Shown here: one piece after another, positions 17,191 through 26,049 of the stretch | How the letters are laid out: every line of letters starts with the position of its first letter | Position numbering within the stretch: the first letter of the stretch is position 1 | NCBI RefSeq assembly: GCF_003259505.1 | Contig: NZ_QLLK01000003.1 | Location: forward strand, 186,001-250,000 | Reading direction: 5' to 3' | DNA length: 64,000 bases | Source: Algoriphagus yeomjeoni | GTDB lineage: Bacteria > Bacteroidota > Bacteroidia > Cytophagales > Cyclobacteriaceae | Position numbers and translations under genes: made by a program | Notes under the pieces: model-generated | What the model saw: the letters and a program-made list of their open reading frames with translations, nothing else | The model's database searches: none | Told to the model about the DNA's origin: nothing

Positions 17191-18621
17191 ATGACATTCA
17201 AAAAAAACACCTCTATCGTGCTAATCCTAGCCGCCTTGGCAACGCAGGCAGCAATATTTATCGTCATTCATATGATTTGGCCTGGACTGGTTTCCGAGTC
17301 CACTCTAATTGCAAGCAGATGGTTAGGCTTGATCGCAATCGTAGGCTACTGCCTGAAGAGAGCCTCACTAACTACTTGGATATTCGGCAGTATGCTTATC
17401 GGCATTGTCATAGGCTTGGATTTTCCTGAGCTTGCCATGAATCTGAAGGTGGTCAGTCAGGTTTTTCTTAAAATGATCAAAACGGTGATTGCCCCTCTTC
17501 TTTTTGCTACTCTGGTGGTGGGTATTGCCGGGCATTCCAACCTGAAGCAAGTCGGCCGAATGGGTTGGAAATCCCTGCTATATTTTGAAGTAGTCACCAC
17601 GTTTGCCTTGTTGATCGGATTAGTAGCGATCAATATTTCTCAAGCTGGAGTCGGTATTGAGCTGCCTGCTGGTGAGGTTCCGATTCAAGGTTCTGCTAGA
17701 ACTTGGCAGGAGGTGATTTTGCATGTTTTTCCTGAAAATATTGCCAAGTCTATTTTTGAAGGAGAAATTCTTCAAATAGTAATTTTCAGTATTCTGTTTG
17801 GGATAGGGTTAGCGATGGTGAAAGATGGTAAACACAAGCAAACCATGCTTTCCTTCACCGAAAGTCTCTCAGAAGTTATGTTCAATTTCACACGAATTAT
17901 CATGTATTTCGCTCCTTTTGGTGTGGGGGCTGCGATAGCATACACTGTAGGAGAGATGGGATTGGGGATTTTGGTCAATCTTTTTCATTTGTTGGCCACA
18001 CTCTATGTTGCATTGCTGGCATTCTTATTACTGGTTTTGCTCCCAGTTGCGCTTCTGCTGAAGATTCCTGTAATCAAATTTTTAAAGGCAATCTCGGAAC
18101 CCGTTTCTATTGCCTTTGCAACCACCAGTTCTGAGGCGGCACTTCCAAAAGCCATGGAAGCGATGGAAAAGTTTGGAGTACCTCGCAAAATCGTCGCATT
18201 TGTAATGCCAACAGGCTATAGCTTCAACCTGGACGGCACGACTCTCTACCTTTCGTTGGCAGCAATCTTTGTTGCCCAGGTGGCAGGAATAAAAATGGGG
18301 ATAGAAGAACAGCTACTGATGGTCCTTACTTTAATGCTCACCAGCAAAGGAGTTGCAGGAATTCCAAGAGCTTCCTTGATAATTTTGATGGGAACCGCGG
18401 CTAGTTTCAATCTGCCTATGGCCCCTATCTTTTTGATCCTGGCAATTGATGAATTGATGGATATGGCTAGAACATCAGTCAATGTAATTGGCAACTGTCT
18501 GGCCACTTGCGTGATAGCAAAATGGGAAGGTGAATTTGGGCTGCCTCCCATTGAGAATCTAGATTTTAGTTCGCATGAACCTGTATTGAATAAGGAAATG
18601 CAGGAGGTATTGAGCAATTGA
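17191..18621 (+). CDS. Dicarboxylate/amino acid:cation symporter (DAACS family)
   Basis: The 476-residue inner-membrane carrier belongs to the GltP/DctA family, which imports glutamate, aspartate or C4-dicarboxylates with Na+ or H+. Family landmarks are VVSQVFLKMIKTVIAPLLFATL, the Ser-rich hairpin FATTSSEAALPKAME, the conserved PTGYSFNLDGTTLYLS in TM7, and hairpin 2 plus TM8 with NVIGNCLATCVIAKWEGE. Length and the number of hydrophobic segments fit. The exact substrate cannot be read from the sequence. A DedA gene follows after 56 bp. Confidence 0.92.
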   Translation: MTFKKNTSIVLILAALATQAAIFIVIHMIWPGLVSESTLIASRWLGLIAIVGYCLKRASLTTWIFGSMLIGIVIGLDFPELAMNLKVVSQVFLKMIKTVIAPLLFATLVVGIAGHSNLKQVGRMGWKSLLYFEVVTTFALLIGLVAINISQAGVGIELPAGEVPIQGSARTWQEVILHVFPENIAKSIFEGEILQIVIFSILFGIGLAMVKDGKHKQTMLSFTESLSEVMFNFTRIIMYFAPFGVGAAIAYTVGEMGLGILVNLFHLLATLYVALLAFLLLVLLPVALLLKIPVIKFLKAISEPVSIAFATTSSEAALPKAMEAMEKFGVPRKIVAFVMPTGYSFNLDGTTLYLSLAAIFVAQVAGIKMGIEEQLLMVLTLMLTSKGVAGIPRASLIILMGTAASFNLPMAPIFLILAIDELMDMARTSVNVIGNCLATCVIAKWEGEFGLPPIENLDFSSHEPVLNKEMQEVLSN

Positions 18622-18677
18622 GATGAGCAACTATAGTGCATCCATTCACATCTGTCCACAGTTAATTCTATCCAACT

Positions 18678-19310
18678 ATGATTGAGTTTATTCAATCTAC
18701 TTTAGGGCTAATAAGTCCTGAATTGATCATCAATAAGGGCGGTCTCATCCTACTGCTTGCGATTATATTTACAGAAAACGGTCTGTTCTTCGGATTCTTT
18801 TTGCCTGGAGATTCCCTGTTGTTTCTTGCTGGTATGCTTTGTGGATTACCCATATTGGATGTCAGCATTCTATTGTTGATAAGCTGGATAGTACTGGCAG
18901 CATTCTTAGGATATTTACTATCCTATGTTGTTGGATTAAAGTTGGGTAATTGGTTACTATCCCGGCCAGATTCACTCTTCTTCAAAGCGAAATATCTCAA
19001 TATGGCCGCATCTTATTTTGAAAAGAGGTCTCAAGGGGCTATCATTATCGGAAGGTTTATCCCGGTAATCCGAACTTTCCTCCCTCTCTGCCTTGGGCTT
19101 ATAAAATCAGATTTTAAGATTTTCATGATTTATAACCTCATCGGATCTTTAATCTGGACATCCAGCTTGGTGCTGGCAGGATACTTCCTGAAACTGATCT
19201 TTCCAGACCTAATTCATTATCTCGAATGGATAATCTTACTAATTATGGTTGTTACATGCATACCAGTTCTCAAGCAATTTTATAAAATCAAGAAAGGTCA
19301 GGGTTCTTAA
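18678..19310 (+). CDS. DedA family membrane protein
   Basis: The 210-residue protein has the DedA/SNARE-associated (VTT) domain. Marks are FTENGLFFGFFLPGDSLLFLAG at the N-terminus, and the signature GRFIPVIRTFLPLCLGLIKSDFKIFMIYNLIGSLIW. Four or five hydrophobic segments are visible. DedA proteins are inner-membrane proteins; some members have been implicated in lipid-carrier (undecaprenyl phosphate) flipping and membrane homeostasis. The Arg in GRFIPVIR and the acidic residue in FTENG match the essential family positions. It is probably co-transcribed with the upstream symporter. Confidence 0.9.
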   Translation: MIEFIQSTLGLISPELIINKGGLILLLAIIFTENGLFFGFFLPGDSLLFLAGMLCGLPILDVSILLLISWIVLAAFLGYLLSYVVGLKLGNWLLSRPDSLFFKAKYLNMAASYFEKRSQGAIIIGRFIPVIRTFLPLCLGLIKSDFKIFMIYNLIGSLIWTSSLVLAGYFLKLIFPDLIHYLEWIILLIMVVTCIPVLKQFYKIKKGQGS

Positions 19311-19427
19311 GCCTTAGTAACAAAGCAAGAGATAGCATTATGTCATCATGTAATGTTTAATGAATAGTATGTATTCTAATCCCATGTTAATCTTTTCATA
19401 TCAACACTTAAATCAATCAACCTTAGT

Positions 19428-20387
19428 ATGAGTATTTGGATAATTTTCATCGCCTGCATCTTGCTTTTTCTTTCGCTGGATCTGGGAGTATTTAATAAAA
19501 AAGCCCATGTCATACAGACCAAAGAGGCAGCAATTTGGACAGGTGTCTGGGTTTTCATTGCATTAATGTTTTCATGGGTCATCTGGTGGATTTTCTCGGA
19601 AGGTATGGTTCCGAATCCAACAGGATTAGAGCCTAAAGATGCTGTACTTAAATATGTTACAGGTTATCTAATTGAATTTTCCCTGAGCATAGACAATGTC
19701 TTTGTGATTGCAGTTATTTTCAGGTCTTTCGCAATTCCAGCTATTTATCAACACAGGGTACTGTTCTGGGGAATCTTAGGAGCGATCCTATTTAGAGCCA
19801 TTATGATAGTTTTTGGAGTGGCACTGATCAACCAATTTGATTGGATAGTCTATTTATTTGGAGCATTTCTCTTGTACACAGCTTACAAAATGCTGAAATC
19901 GGATGCCTCTGAGTTTAACCCCAAAAACTCCTTTATTTTCAAAAAAATGAGAAGAGTACTTCCATTTACCAGGTTTATTGACGGGGAACACTTCTTTATA
20001 GTAAAAAGGGGAATCCGTGTGGCGACCCCGCTTTTTATGGCATTGATTATCATAGAGCTTACAGATATCCTTTTTGCACTGGACAGTATTCCTGCCATAC
20101 TTGCCATTACGGCTGACCCATTCATTGTTTTCAGTTCGAATATCCTGGCTATCATGGGATTAAGATCCATGTACTTCCTGATTTCGCGCATGCTCAATAA
20201 ATTCCGGTTTATCAATTATAGCTTGGTGGGTATTCTGGCCTTTGTCGGATTAAAAATGATATTTTCCCATCATATAGAAACTCCCGAATGGTTGTCTTTG
20301 GCGGTGATATCACTTGCTCTGGCAGGGGGAATTTTGGCCTCCTTGTTAATCCCGGCTGAGGTGGTCGAAAATGATAAATCAGTGTAA
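19428..20387 (+). CDS. TerC/Alx family membrane protein
   Basis: The 319-residue protein belongs to the TerC family in its Alx-like form. It has about nine hydrophobic segments, the first signature FSLSIDNVFVIAVIFRSF with the conserved Asp-Asn pair, and the second IELTDILFALDSIPAILAIT with conserved Asp/Glu residues. Members export Mn2+ or protect against alkaline and tellurite stress. No yybP-ykoY-type riboswitch could be recognised in the 117 bp upstream. The gene is convergent with the PiT-like gene. Confidence 0.9.
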   Translation: MSIWIIFIACILLFLSLDLGVFNKKAHVIQTKEAAIWTGVWVFIALMFSWVIWWIFSEGMVPNPTGLEPKDAVLKYVTGYLIEFSLSIDNVFVIAVIFRSFAIPAIYQHRVLFWGILGAILFRAIMIVFGVALINQFDWIVYLFGAFLLYTAYKMLKSDASEFNPKNSFIFKKMRRVLPFTRFIDGEHFFIVKRGIRVATPLFMALIIIELTDILFALDSIPAILAITADPFIVFSSNILAIMGLRSMYFLISRMLNKFRFINYSLVGILAFVGLKMIFSHHIETPEWLSLAVISLALAGGILASLLIPAEVVENDKSV

Positions 20388-20447
20388 TATTTGCTCTCCA
20401 CGTACCTATTTTGACCTAAGTGAAAATGTATAATTCATGACCCAGTG

Positions 20448-20479
20448 GGGAAGTTCCTAATGGATATCAGGAACTTCCC
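20448..20479. terminator. Stem-loop between convergent genes
   Basis: GGGAAGTTCCT (20448-20458) pairs over 11 bp with AGGAACTTCCC (20469-20479), with a 10-nt loop. It sits between the TerC gene and the convergent PiT-like gene and may end both transcripts, though the T-tracts are poor. Confidence 0.55.
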
Positions 20480-20507
20480 TCCTGTACTGAGATCTAGAAT
20501 ATGCCTG

Positions 20508-21476
20508 TTATACTTCCATAAGGTTTAACATTCCAACTGCATAGGCCAACAGGATACTTACAATCAATCCTATATTGACTTTATACAGATCCCTGAAAAT
20601 TTGCTTTCTTGATTTACCGATTTCGTTCTTATTGAGTCGGTAACTGATTGCGATCTCACGTCCTGCCAAAATTCCAATAAATACCCAAGTAGTACTCATA
20701 GGGACATTGCTCAGCTCAGTAAAGAGAAATAAAACGATGGCGTAAGTAAGGTCTATAAAAGTGGCCGAACGAATATGTTGAGTGTTGGCCTTAGAGTGGA
20801 CAATTTCCTGGATTTTGCCGCCTCGTGATTTAAAAAGAAGTGCCATTAACACCAAAATGATGAATAAGGAAATGAGCAATTCTGTCAGAGTCAACTGGCG
20901 CGGTAGATAAACATACAAATTGGCAAAATCCTGAACTAGCCATTGGGACCATAAAAGACCAGTAGATAACCATTGTGCTACTAGCCAGCCCTTTTTGGAT
21001 TTTTCCTTTTCTGCCCTCGAAATACTTTCTTTTGATTCAAACTTCTTTGCAATCAAAAGGTAAATCCCAAATGCAAAAACAAAAGCCACTGCGTATCCCA
21101 AAATCGACTTTAGGATCATCTTTTCAATCACTGCCTGAGATGAAAAGACACTTAAGATCATGAATGTGGTACTTACAGGTAGTCCAAACCTAGTAAGAAT
21201 AATCAGAACCAAAGGAGGAATTATATACCAGAAAGCCATCTTTTCCGGCAGTGGGATCATGTCCAATCGACCATAAGATACATCCCCTTGATTCACGATC
21301 CATCCATATACAATCACTAAAGTCAAAATACCTGCAGCATATAGCCACAGGATCCACCACTTCTTTTTATGATTGGATGTGAGAAATGTCCCTAATGTCT
21401 GTATGACATCGTTTCCGATAACAGAATAGGTTGCCAAAATAAAGGCAACCAAAGGTATAATTTGGTGCAACTGCAT
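20508..21476 (-). CDS. Divergent PiT-type (PHO4 superfamily) transporter
   Basis: I chose ATG 21476, giving about 322 residues; a TTG start at 21545 would add 23 basic residues. The protein has about nine membrane segments arranged as an inverted repeat. The first repeat carries SVIGNDVIQTLGTFL and GLPVSTTFMILSVFSS, the second QDFANLYVYLPRQ and NVPMSTTWVFIGILAGREIA. These mirror the GANDVANA and PVSTT signatures of Na+ or H+/phosphate transporters, but with clear departures, so the substrate may not be phosphate. No PhoU-like regulator gene adjoins it. Confidence 0.65.
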   Translation of the reverse strand: MQLHQIIPLVAFILATYSVIGNDVIQTLGTFLTSNHKKKWWILWLYAAGILTLVIVYGWIVNQGDVSYGRLDMIPLPEKMAFWYIIPPLVLIILTRFGLPVSTTFMILSVFSSQAVIEKMILKSILGYAVAFVFAFGIYLLIAKKFESKESISRAEKEKSKKGWLVAQWLSTGLLWSQWLVQDFANLYVYLPRQLTLTELLISLFIILVLMALLFKSRGGKIQEIVHSKANTQHIRSATFIDLTYAIVLFLFTELSNVPMSTTWVFIGILAGREIAISYRLNKNEIGKSRKQIFRDLYKVNIGLIVSILLAYAVGMLNLMEV

Positions 21477-21868
21477 TGCTTTTTCTTTAAGATATCGGAG
21501 GTTTTTCCGCCTAATTTTCCGCAAGATTAGGTATAATTCTGACAAGAAAATAGCATGTCTGCTAAAGGAGTTTTTCTACAAAACGGGAGGAGATTTTTAC
21601 GCCTGAAAGTGTTGATTTAGAACGTATCTCTTGTTAAAATTTTATTTTGTAGCGCATATATTCAGTCGTAGTTAAACACAAATGGTTTTGAAGGGTTGTG
21701 ATTTGAATGATATGGCCTACAGGTTGAATGATTAAACAAGTTTCTAGTCCTGGAATTCGCGTAATTTTATTAAGCATTAATACCTTTAACCAAGTTAGTT
21801 GCTATAGTGCACTTCGGCTTATTTTCGCTTATTTACAAACACTATCAAGACGTTAGACCCAAATTGCT
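21477..21868. other. Non-coding divergent region before the hybrid regulator gene
   Basis: About 390 bp between two divergent genes with no supportable ORF. It must hold the promoters of both the PiT-like gene and the hybrid two-component regulator; no full TTG-N19/20-TAnnTTTG match was found. Confidence 0.5.
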
Positions 21869-24800
21869 TTGAGATTATTTCTTGTTTTCTTTCTGGTATT
21901 TTCTTTGAATTGTTCTTTAATGGCCAATCAGGAAACCCTTTCCCAAGAGGAATTTTCAATTGATGTGATCAATGTGCGTAAAGGGCTGCTAAGTAATTTT
22001 GTAACTAAGGTAGTTTCTGATGAAAATAACTTAAAATTTTTTGCAACCGAAGGGGGGATATCGAAATACGACGGGTATAATTTCACGGATTTCAGACCGG
22101 GAGAAGGTGGGCAGGGTTTGGAAAATGAAAATATAGAAACGCTTTTTAGAGATCGGGATAACTTAATCTGGATAGGAACAAAAGGTGGGGGACTATCTGC
22201 TCTGGATTCCAGAAAGAATAGAATCCAGAACATGAACCATATTTTTTCAACCAATCTCAACAAAAAGCTAAGAGTCATTTCTATTAATCAGGATGGCGAA
22301 GGAATGATCTGGGTAGGCACCTGGAACAGTGGGTTATATGTTATTGACCCCTTGAAGGAGGAGCTAATTCATCATTACAAGTCCAATTCACCCATTTATA
22401 ATATTCTGGTAGATCAATATAAAAATGTTTGGTATTTGAATGGTCGACAGTTATTTAAATTTGATCCCTCAGAATCCCGTATGCTGAGATTTCCAACTTC
22501 CAATACCTTTTATAACATGGTGGAAGACGTTCATCGGAATAAGATTTGGTTGATCGGAAATCAGGATAGCAAAGTAGCATTGTCCAATTTTGATTATGAA
22601 GATCAAAAGCTAAAAGAAGTTCCTATATCGATTGAAGCGAGGTTTGTAAAAAGCATTGCCTTAGACGCTAAAAATAGGTTGTGGTTTGGGAGTTGGGGAG
22701 ATGGACTGTTTATCAGTGATTCAGAGGTCAAGAATTTTAAGCGCGTCAATACTAACCCTCAAGGTGCTGAAGTGAATAATATCAATTACTCTATAATTAT
22801 GAGTATTGATATTGATGATAATGGGATTGCATGGCTGGGAACTTCTCAGGGAGGAGTTTTAATTCTGTACCCCAATAAAGGCTTTGAAATAGCAAGGAAT
22901 GCCTCAGATCAGCAGATTTCTGACCGTAATATCACTACTTTTTTTAAGGATAGTGATGGAGTTTCCTATAAAGGAACATTGATGGAAGGGCTATACTCTG
23001 ATAATAAATCAGCCTCCTACTCCTGGGTAAAAAGCATAGAAAAAACCAGGATAAACTGTGTTTTTGAAAAAGGGAATCACCTATTTATTGGGACTGGCAA
23101 AGGGCTTTATGTGATTAAAAACCGGGATTTTGAAAACCCAAAACACTTATTCAGGCAGCAAAAAATCACCGCTATTTTACAGGATAGTAAGAATAGACTT
23201 TGGTTGGGAACCCAACAATATGGTTTGAAAATGACCGATTTAGAATCAGATCCCGAACTCAAGGGTTGGACGATTTTTTCAGAAACTGAAATCAACCATA
23301 CCTTAACAAATAATCGAATTAGCCAGATCAAAGAAGATAAATATGGGAAAATCTGGTTAGGGACTTACTCGGGAATTAATCTATTTGATGAAAAAAGGCA
23401 GAATTTCATTTCTCAAAATGAATTGCATGTGAAAGACTTATCGGCCATTATTATCAATGATCTTTTTTTTCAAGGTGACACTTGTTATTTGGCAACTCCA
23501 ACAGGCTTGATTTCATTGAAAAATTCAAAAGATAAATTGGAAATAATCGATTCTTTTAATCGAAGCTCAGGCTTATCCAATGATTTTATTTGTGCCGTTG
23601 AGCAGGATTCTAAAGGTAATTTATGGTTGAGTACTATGACTTCTATCACTAGATTCAAACCTGAAGATAAGACCTTTGTCAATTTTGATCGGGAAGATGG
23701 AGTGATGATAGACTCCTTCCACAGTGGGGCTTCATTTGTTGATGATGAGGGTAAAATTTACTTCGGAGGATCAAATGGCTTAATATCTTTTGATCCACAA
23801 TTGATTTCAGATGATTTTACTGTTCCTGAAGTTATCCTGACAAGACTTACTGTAAATAATAAGTCATTAAATGTGGGAGATCAAGTGGATGGAAAAGTAA
23901 TTCTGGAGAATTCAATTCATAATACTGAAGAAATTGATTTGGGTTATTCCCAAAATCACCTTTCATTGACATTCACTGTAAATGATTTTTTTGGCCCGGA
24001 AAATATCTTTTATAGCTATCAGGTAAAAGGAATGAATGATTCCTGGATGAATCTCGGTACAGTGAATCAATTGAGTTTCACGGGTCTTCAACACGGGGAG
24101 TATGAGATTTTGCTCAGGGCCAGCAGAAACAACATTGACTGGAGTCCTGTCAAATCACTGAAGATACATATTGCAACTCCACCTTGGTTAACCGGGATGG
24201 CTTTCATTTTATATTTCATTTTGGTGATTGGGATTATTCTAATTATCCGATATATCTCTGTCAGACAGGCTAGACTTAAGGCGGAGTTGAGGATTATCCA
24301 AATTGAGAAAGAGAAAGAGCATGAGCTGAATGAAGCTAAGATTACTTTCTTTACCAATATTTCACATGAATTTAGAACTCCACTTACCTTAATCTTAAGT
24401 CCGGTTACTGAACTAATTGAGCGAAATGACCTGAAAGAGATAATCAAGGAAAAATTGCTGTTGGTAGAGTCGAATGCCAAGCGAATGCTGAAATTAATCA
24501 ATCAACTTTTGGATTTCCGGAAGTCAGAACATGGGCTATTACTGCTAAAAGTCACCCGTTCTAACTTTATTGATTTATCCCGGGAAGTTTACCTGAGTTT
24601 TAAGAGCCTTGCAATCAGGAAAAATATTGAATTCACTTTCGAAACTGAATTGGAAGAGCTCTATTTTGATTTTGATAGGAATCAAATGGAGATAGTATTG
24701 ATGAATCTTTTGTCTAATGCCTTCAAATACACAAAGGAGGAAGGTAAAATCCACGTGAGAATAAACCTAAAAGAGAAAGATTTGATCATGACGGTGGAAG

Positions 24801-25891
24801 ATTCAGGAATTGGAATGTCTAAAATAGAGTCTGAGAAAATTTTCGACCGATTCTACCAAGTTCAGAATTCTGAGACTTCCAACTTAGTAGGCAGCGGAAT
24901 AGGTTTAGCATTTTCAAAAAACATTGTGGATTTGCATCAGGGAGAGATTTCCGTAGAAAGTGAAGAGGGGAATGGCACTTGCATTCGTATTGTATTGCCA
25001 GTGATCCAAACTATTCAGAAACCATCAAGAAATGAGTTAGTGGAAGAGCTGGGGGGGCAGCTTTCTGGTGAATTGGATTTGGAGGACAAACAACTGCTCA
25101 AAATCACCTCTACTAAAAAGGAATTTTCTATTGTGATTGCTGATGATAGTGAGGATATCAGGACGTATCTCAAATCTCTACTTTGTGAGGAATACGATGT
25201 GATGGAGGCTGTAGATGGGCAAAAAGCCTTGGAATTGGTGCAGAAGGAGCTTCCAGATCTTGTGATTAGTGATGTGATGATGCCAAATATGGACGGGATT
25301 AGGCTATGCCATGAGATCAAAAATCAAATCAACACCTCTCATATTCCTGTAATCCTTTTGACTGCCAGGGCTTCATTGACTTATGAAATGGACGGCCTGC
25401 AGGAAGGAGCTGATGATTACATCACTAAGCCATTTAATCCAGGAATCGTGAAAACTAGGATTCAGAATATTCTGGCGAATAGAAAAATACTTAGAGAACA
25501 TTTTCTGAATAAAGTTCGATTCGAACCTGAATCAACTACTGTTTCAGATAATAACCTTGACAGTCTATTTATTGAGAAAGCAATCACCTTAGTCAATGAT
25601 AATTTACAGAATGAAGGTTTTGGAATTGAGGTAATGGTGGATGAACTCAATATGAGTCAGTCTACACTTTTCCGAAAGATCAAAGCTTTAACTGGACTTT
25701 CGCTTACTGGTTTCATCAGATCTGTGAAGTTGAAGCATGCTGCAAAAATGATTCTGCAATCTGACATTAAACTGAGTCAAGTTGCTTTTGAAGTTGGTTT
25801 CAATGACTACAAGTATTTCACGAAGTGTTTTCAGCAGCAGTTTGAATGCCTTCCTTCTGAGTACCGGCAAAAAATCCTTCAAAAGGCCTAA
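21869..25891 (+). CDS. Hybrid two-component system sensor/regulator (HTCS)
   Basis: A single 1340-residue protein combines a complete signalling chain. A signal peptide (start codon TTG 21869) is followed by periplasmic regulator-propeller repeats (about residues 40-680, repeated motifs such as MIWVGTWNSGLYVI and KIWLGTYSGINLF), a Y_Y_Y domain (about 690-765), a membrane segment (about 775-795), a histidine kinase with phospho-His in ISHEFRTPLTLI (near 833) and ATPase boxes, a receiver domain with Asp in VISDVMMPNMDG (near 1134), and a C-terminal AraC-type DNA-binding domain. HTCS proteins sense oligosaccharides and switch on adjacent polysaccharide loci, so the susC gene just downstream is the likely target. 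Confidence 0.96.
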   Translation: MRLFLVFFLVFSLNCSLMANQETLSQEEFSIDVINVRKGLLSNFVTKVVSDENNLKFFATEGGISKYDGYNFTDFRPGEGGQGLENENIETLFRDRDNLIWIGTKGGGLSALDSRKNRIQNMNHIFSTNLNKKLRVISINQDGEGMIWVGTWNSGLYVIDPLKEELIHHYKSNSPIYNILVDQYKNVWYLNGRQLFKFDPSESRMLRFPTSNTFYNMVEDVHRNKIWLIGNQDSKVALSNFDYEDQKLKEVPISIEARFVKSIALDAKNRLWFGSWGDGLFISDSEVKNFKRVNTNPQGAEVNNINYSIIMSIDIDDNGIAWLGTSQGGVLILYPNKGFEIARNASDQQISDRNITTFFKDSDGVSYKGTLMEGLYSDNKSASYSWVKSIEKTRINCVFEKGNHLFIGTGKGLYVIKNRDFENPKHLFRQQKITAILQDSKNRLWLGTQQYGLKMTDLESDPELKGWTIFSETEINHTLTNNRISQIKEDKYGKIWLGTYSGINLFDEKRQNFISQNELHVKDLSAIIINDLFFQGDTCYLATPTGLISLKNSKDKLEIIDSFNRSSGLSNDFICAVEQDSKGNLWLSTMTSITRFKPEDKTFVNFDREDGVMIDSFHSGASFVDDEGKIYFGGSNGLISFDPQLISDDFTVPEVILTRLTVNNKSLNVGDQVDGKVILENSIHNTEEIDLGYSQNHLSLTFTVNDFFGPENIFYSYQVKGMNDSWMNLGTVNQLSFTGLQHGEYEILLRASRNNIDWSPVKSLKIHIATPPWLTGMAFILYFILVIGIILIIRYISVRQARLKAELRIIQIEKEKEHELNEAKITFFTNISHEFRTPLTLILSPVTELIERNDLKEIIKEKLLLVESNAKRMLKLINQLLDFRKSEHGLLLLKVTRSNFIDLSREVYLSFKSLAIRKNIEFTFETELEELYFDFDRNQMEIVLMNLLSNAFKYTKEEGKIHVRINLKEKDLIMTVEDSGIGMSKIESEKIFDRFYQVQNSETSNLVGSGIGLAFSKNIVDLHQGEISVESEEGNGTCIRIVLPVIQTIQKPSRNELVEELGGQLSGELDLEDKQLLKITSTKKEFSIVIADDSEDIRTYLKSLLCEEYDVMEAVDGQKALELVQKELPDLVISDVMMPNMDGIRLCHEIKNQINTSHIPVILLTARASLTYEMDGLQEGADDYITKPFNPGIVKTRIQNILANRKILREHFLNKVRFEPESTTVSDNNLDSLFIEKAITLVNDNLQNEGFGIEVMVDELNMSQSTLFRKIKALTGLSLTGFIRSVKLKHAAKMILQSDIKLSQVAFEVGFNDYKYFTKCFQQQFECLPSEYRQKILQKA

Positions 25892-25916
25892 TAAAGCGTA
25901 TTATGCTAGGTAAGAG

Positions 25917-25940
25917 AGACATCCACAAGATGTCTTTTTT
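25917..25940 (+). terminator. Rho-independent terminator after the HTCS gene
   Basis: AGACATC (25917-25923) and GATGTCT (25929-25935) form a stem with a 5-nt loop, followed directly by TTTTT. It separates the regulator transcript from the susC operon. Confidence 0.75.
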
Positions 25941-25972
25941 CATTTTGAACCATTTCACCACTTGATTGATCT

Positions 25973-25992
25973 GTCTACCCCCACGGCTAGAC
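25973..25992. promoter_or_regulatory. Inverted repeat upstream of susC, candidate regulator site
   Basis: GTCTA and TAGAC flank a 10-nt C-rich centre, lying 57 bp before the susC start. Its place between the HTCS terminator and susC makes it a candidate operator, but AraC-type regulators usually bind direct repeats, so this is weak. Confidence 0.3.
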
Positions 25993-26049
25993 GTATTATT
26001 AAGCAAAATTTGATTCAATAGTTAAGTCAACAACCCAAAATAAACTCAA

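Noticed and set aside
19311-19427. Manganese riboswitch (yybP-ykoY) before the TerC gene
   Set aside because: I looked for a structured leader of this type but the 117-bp interval is AT-rich and shows none of its conserved parts.
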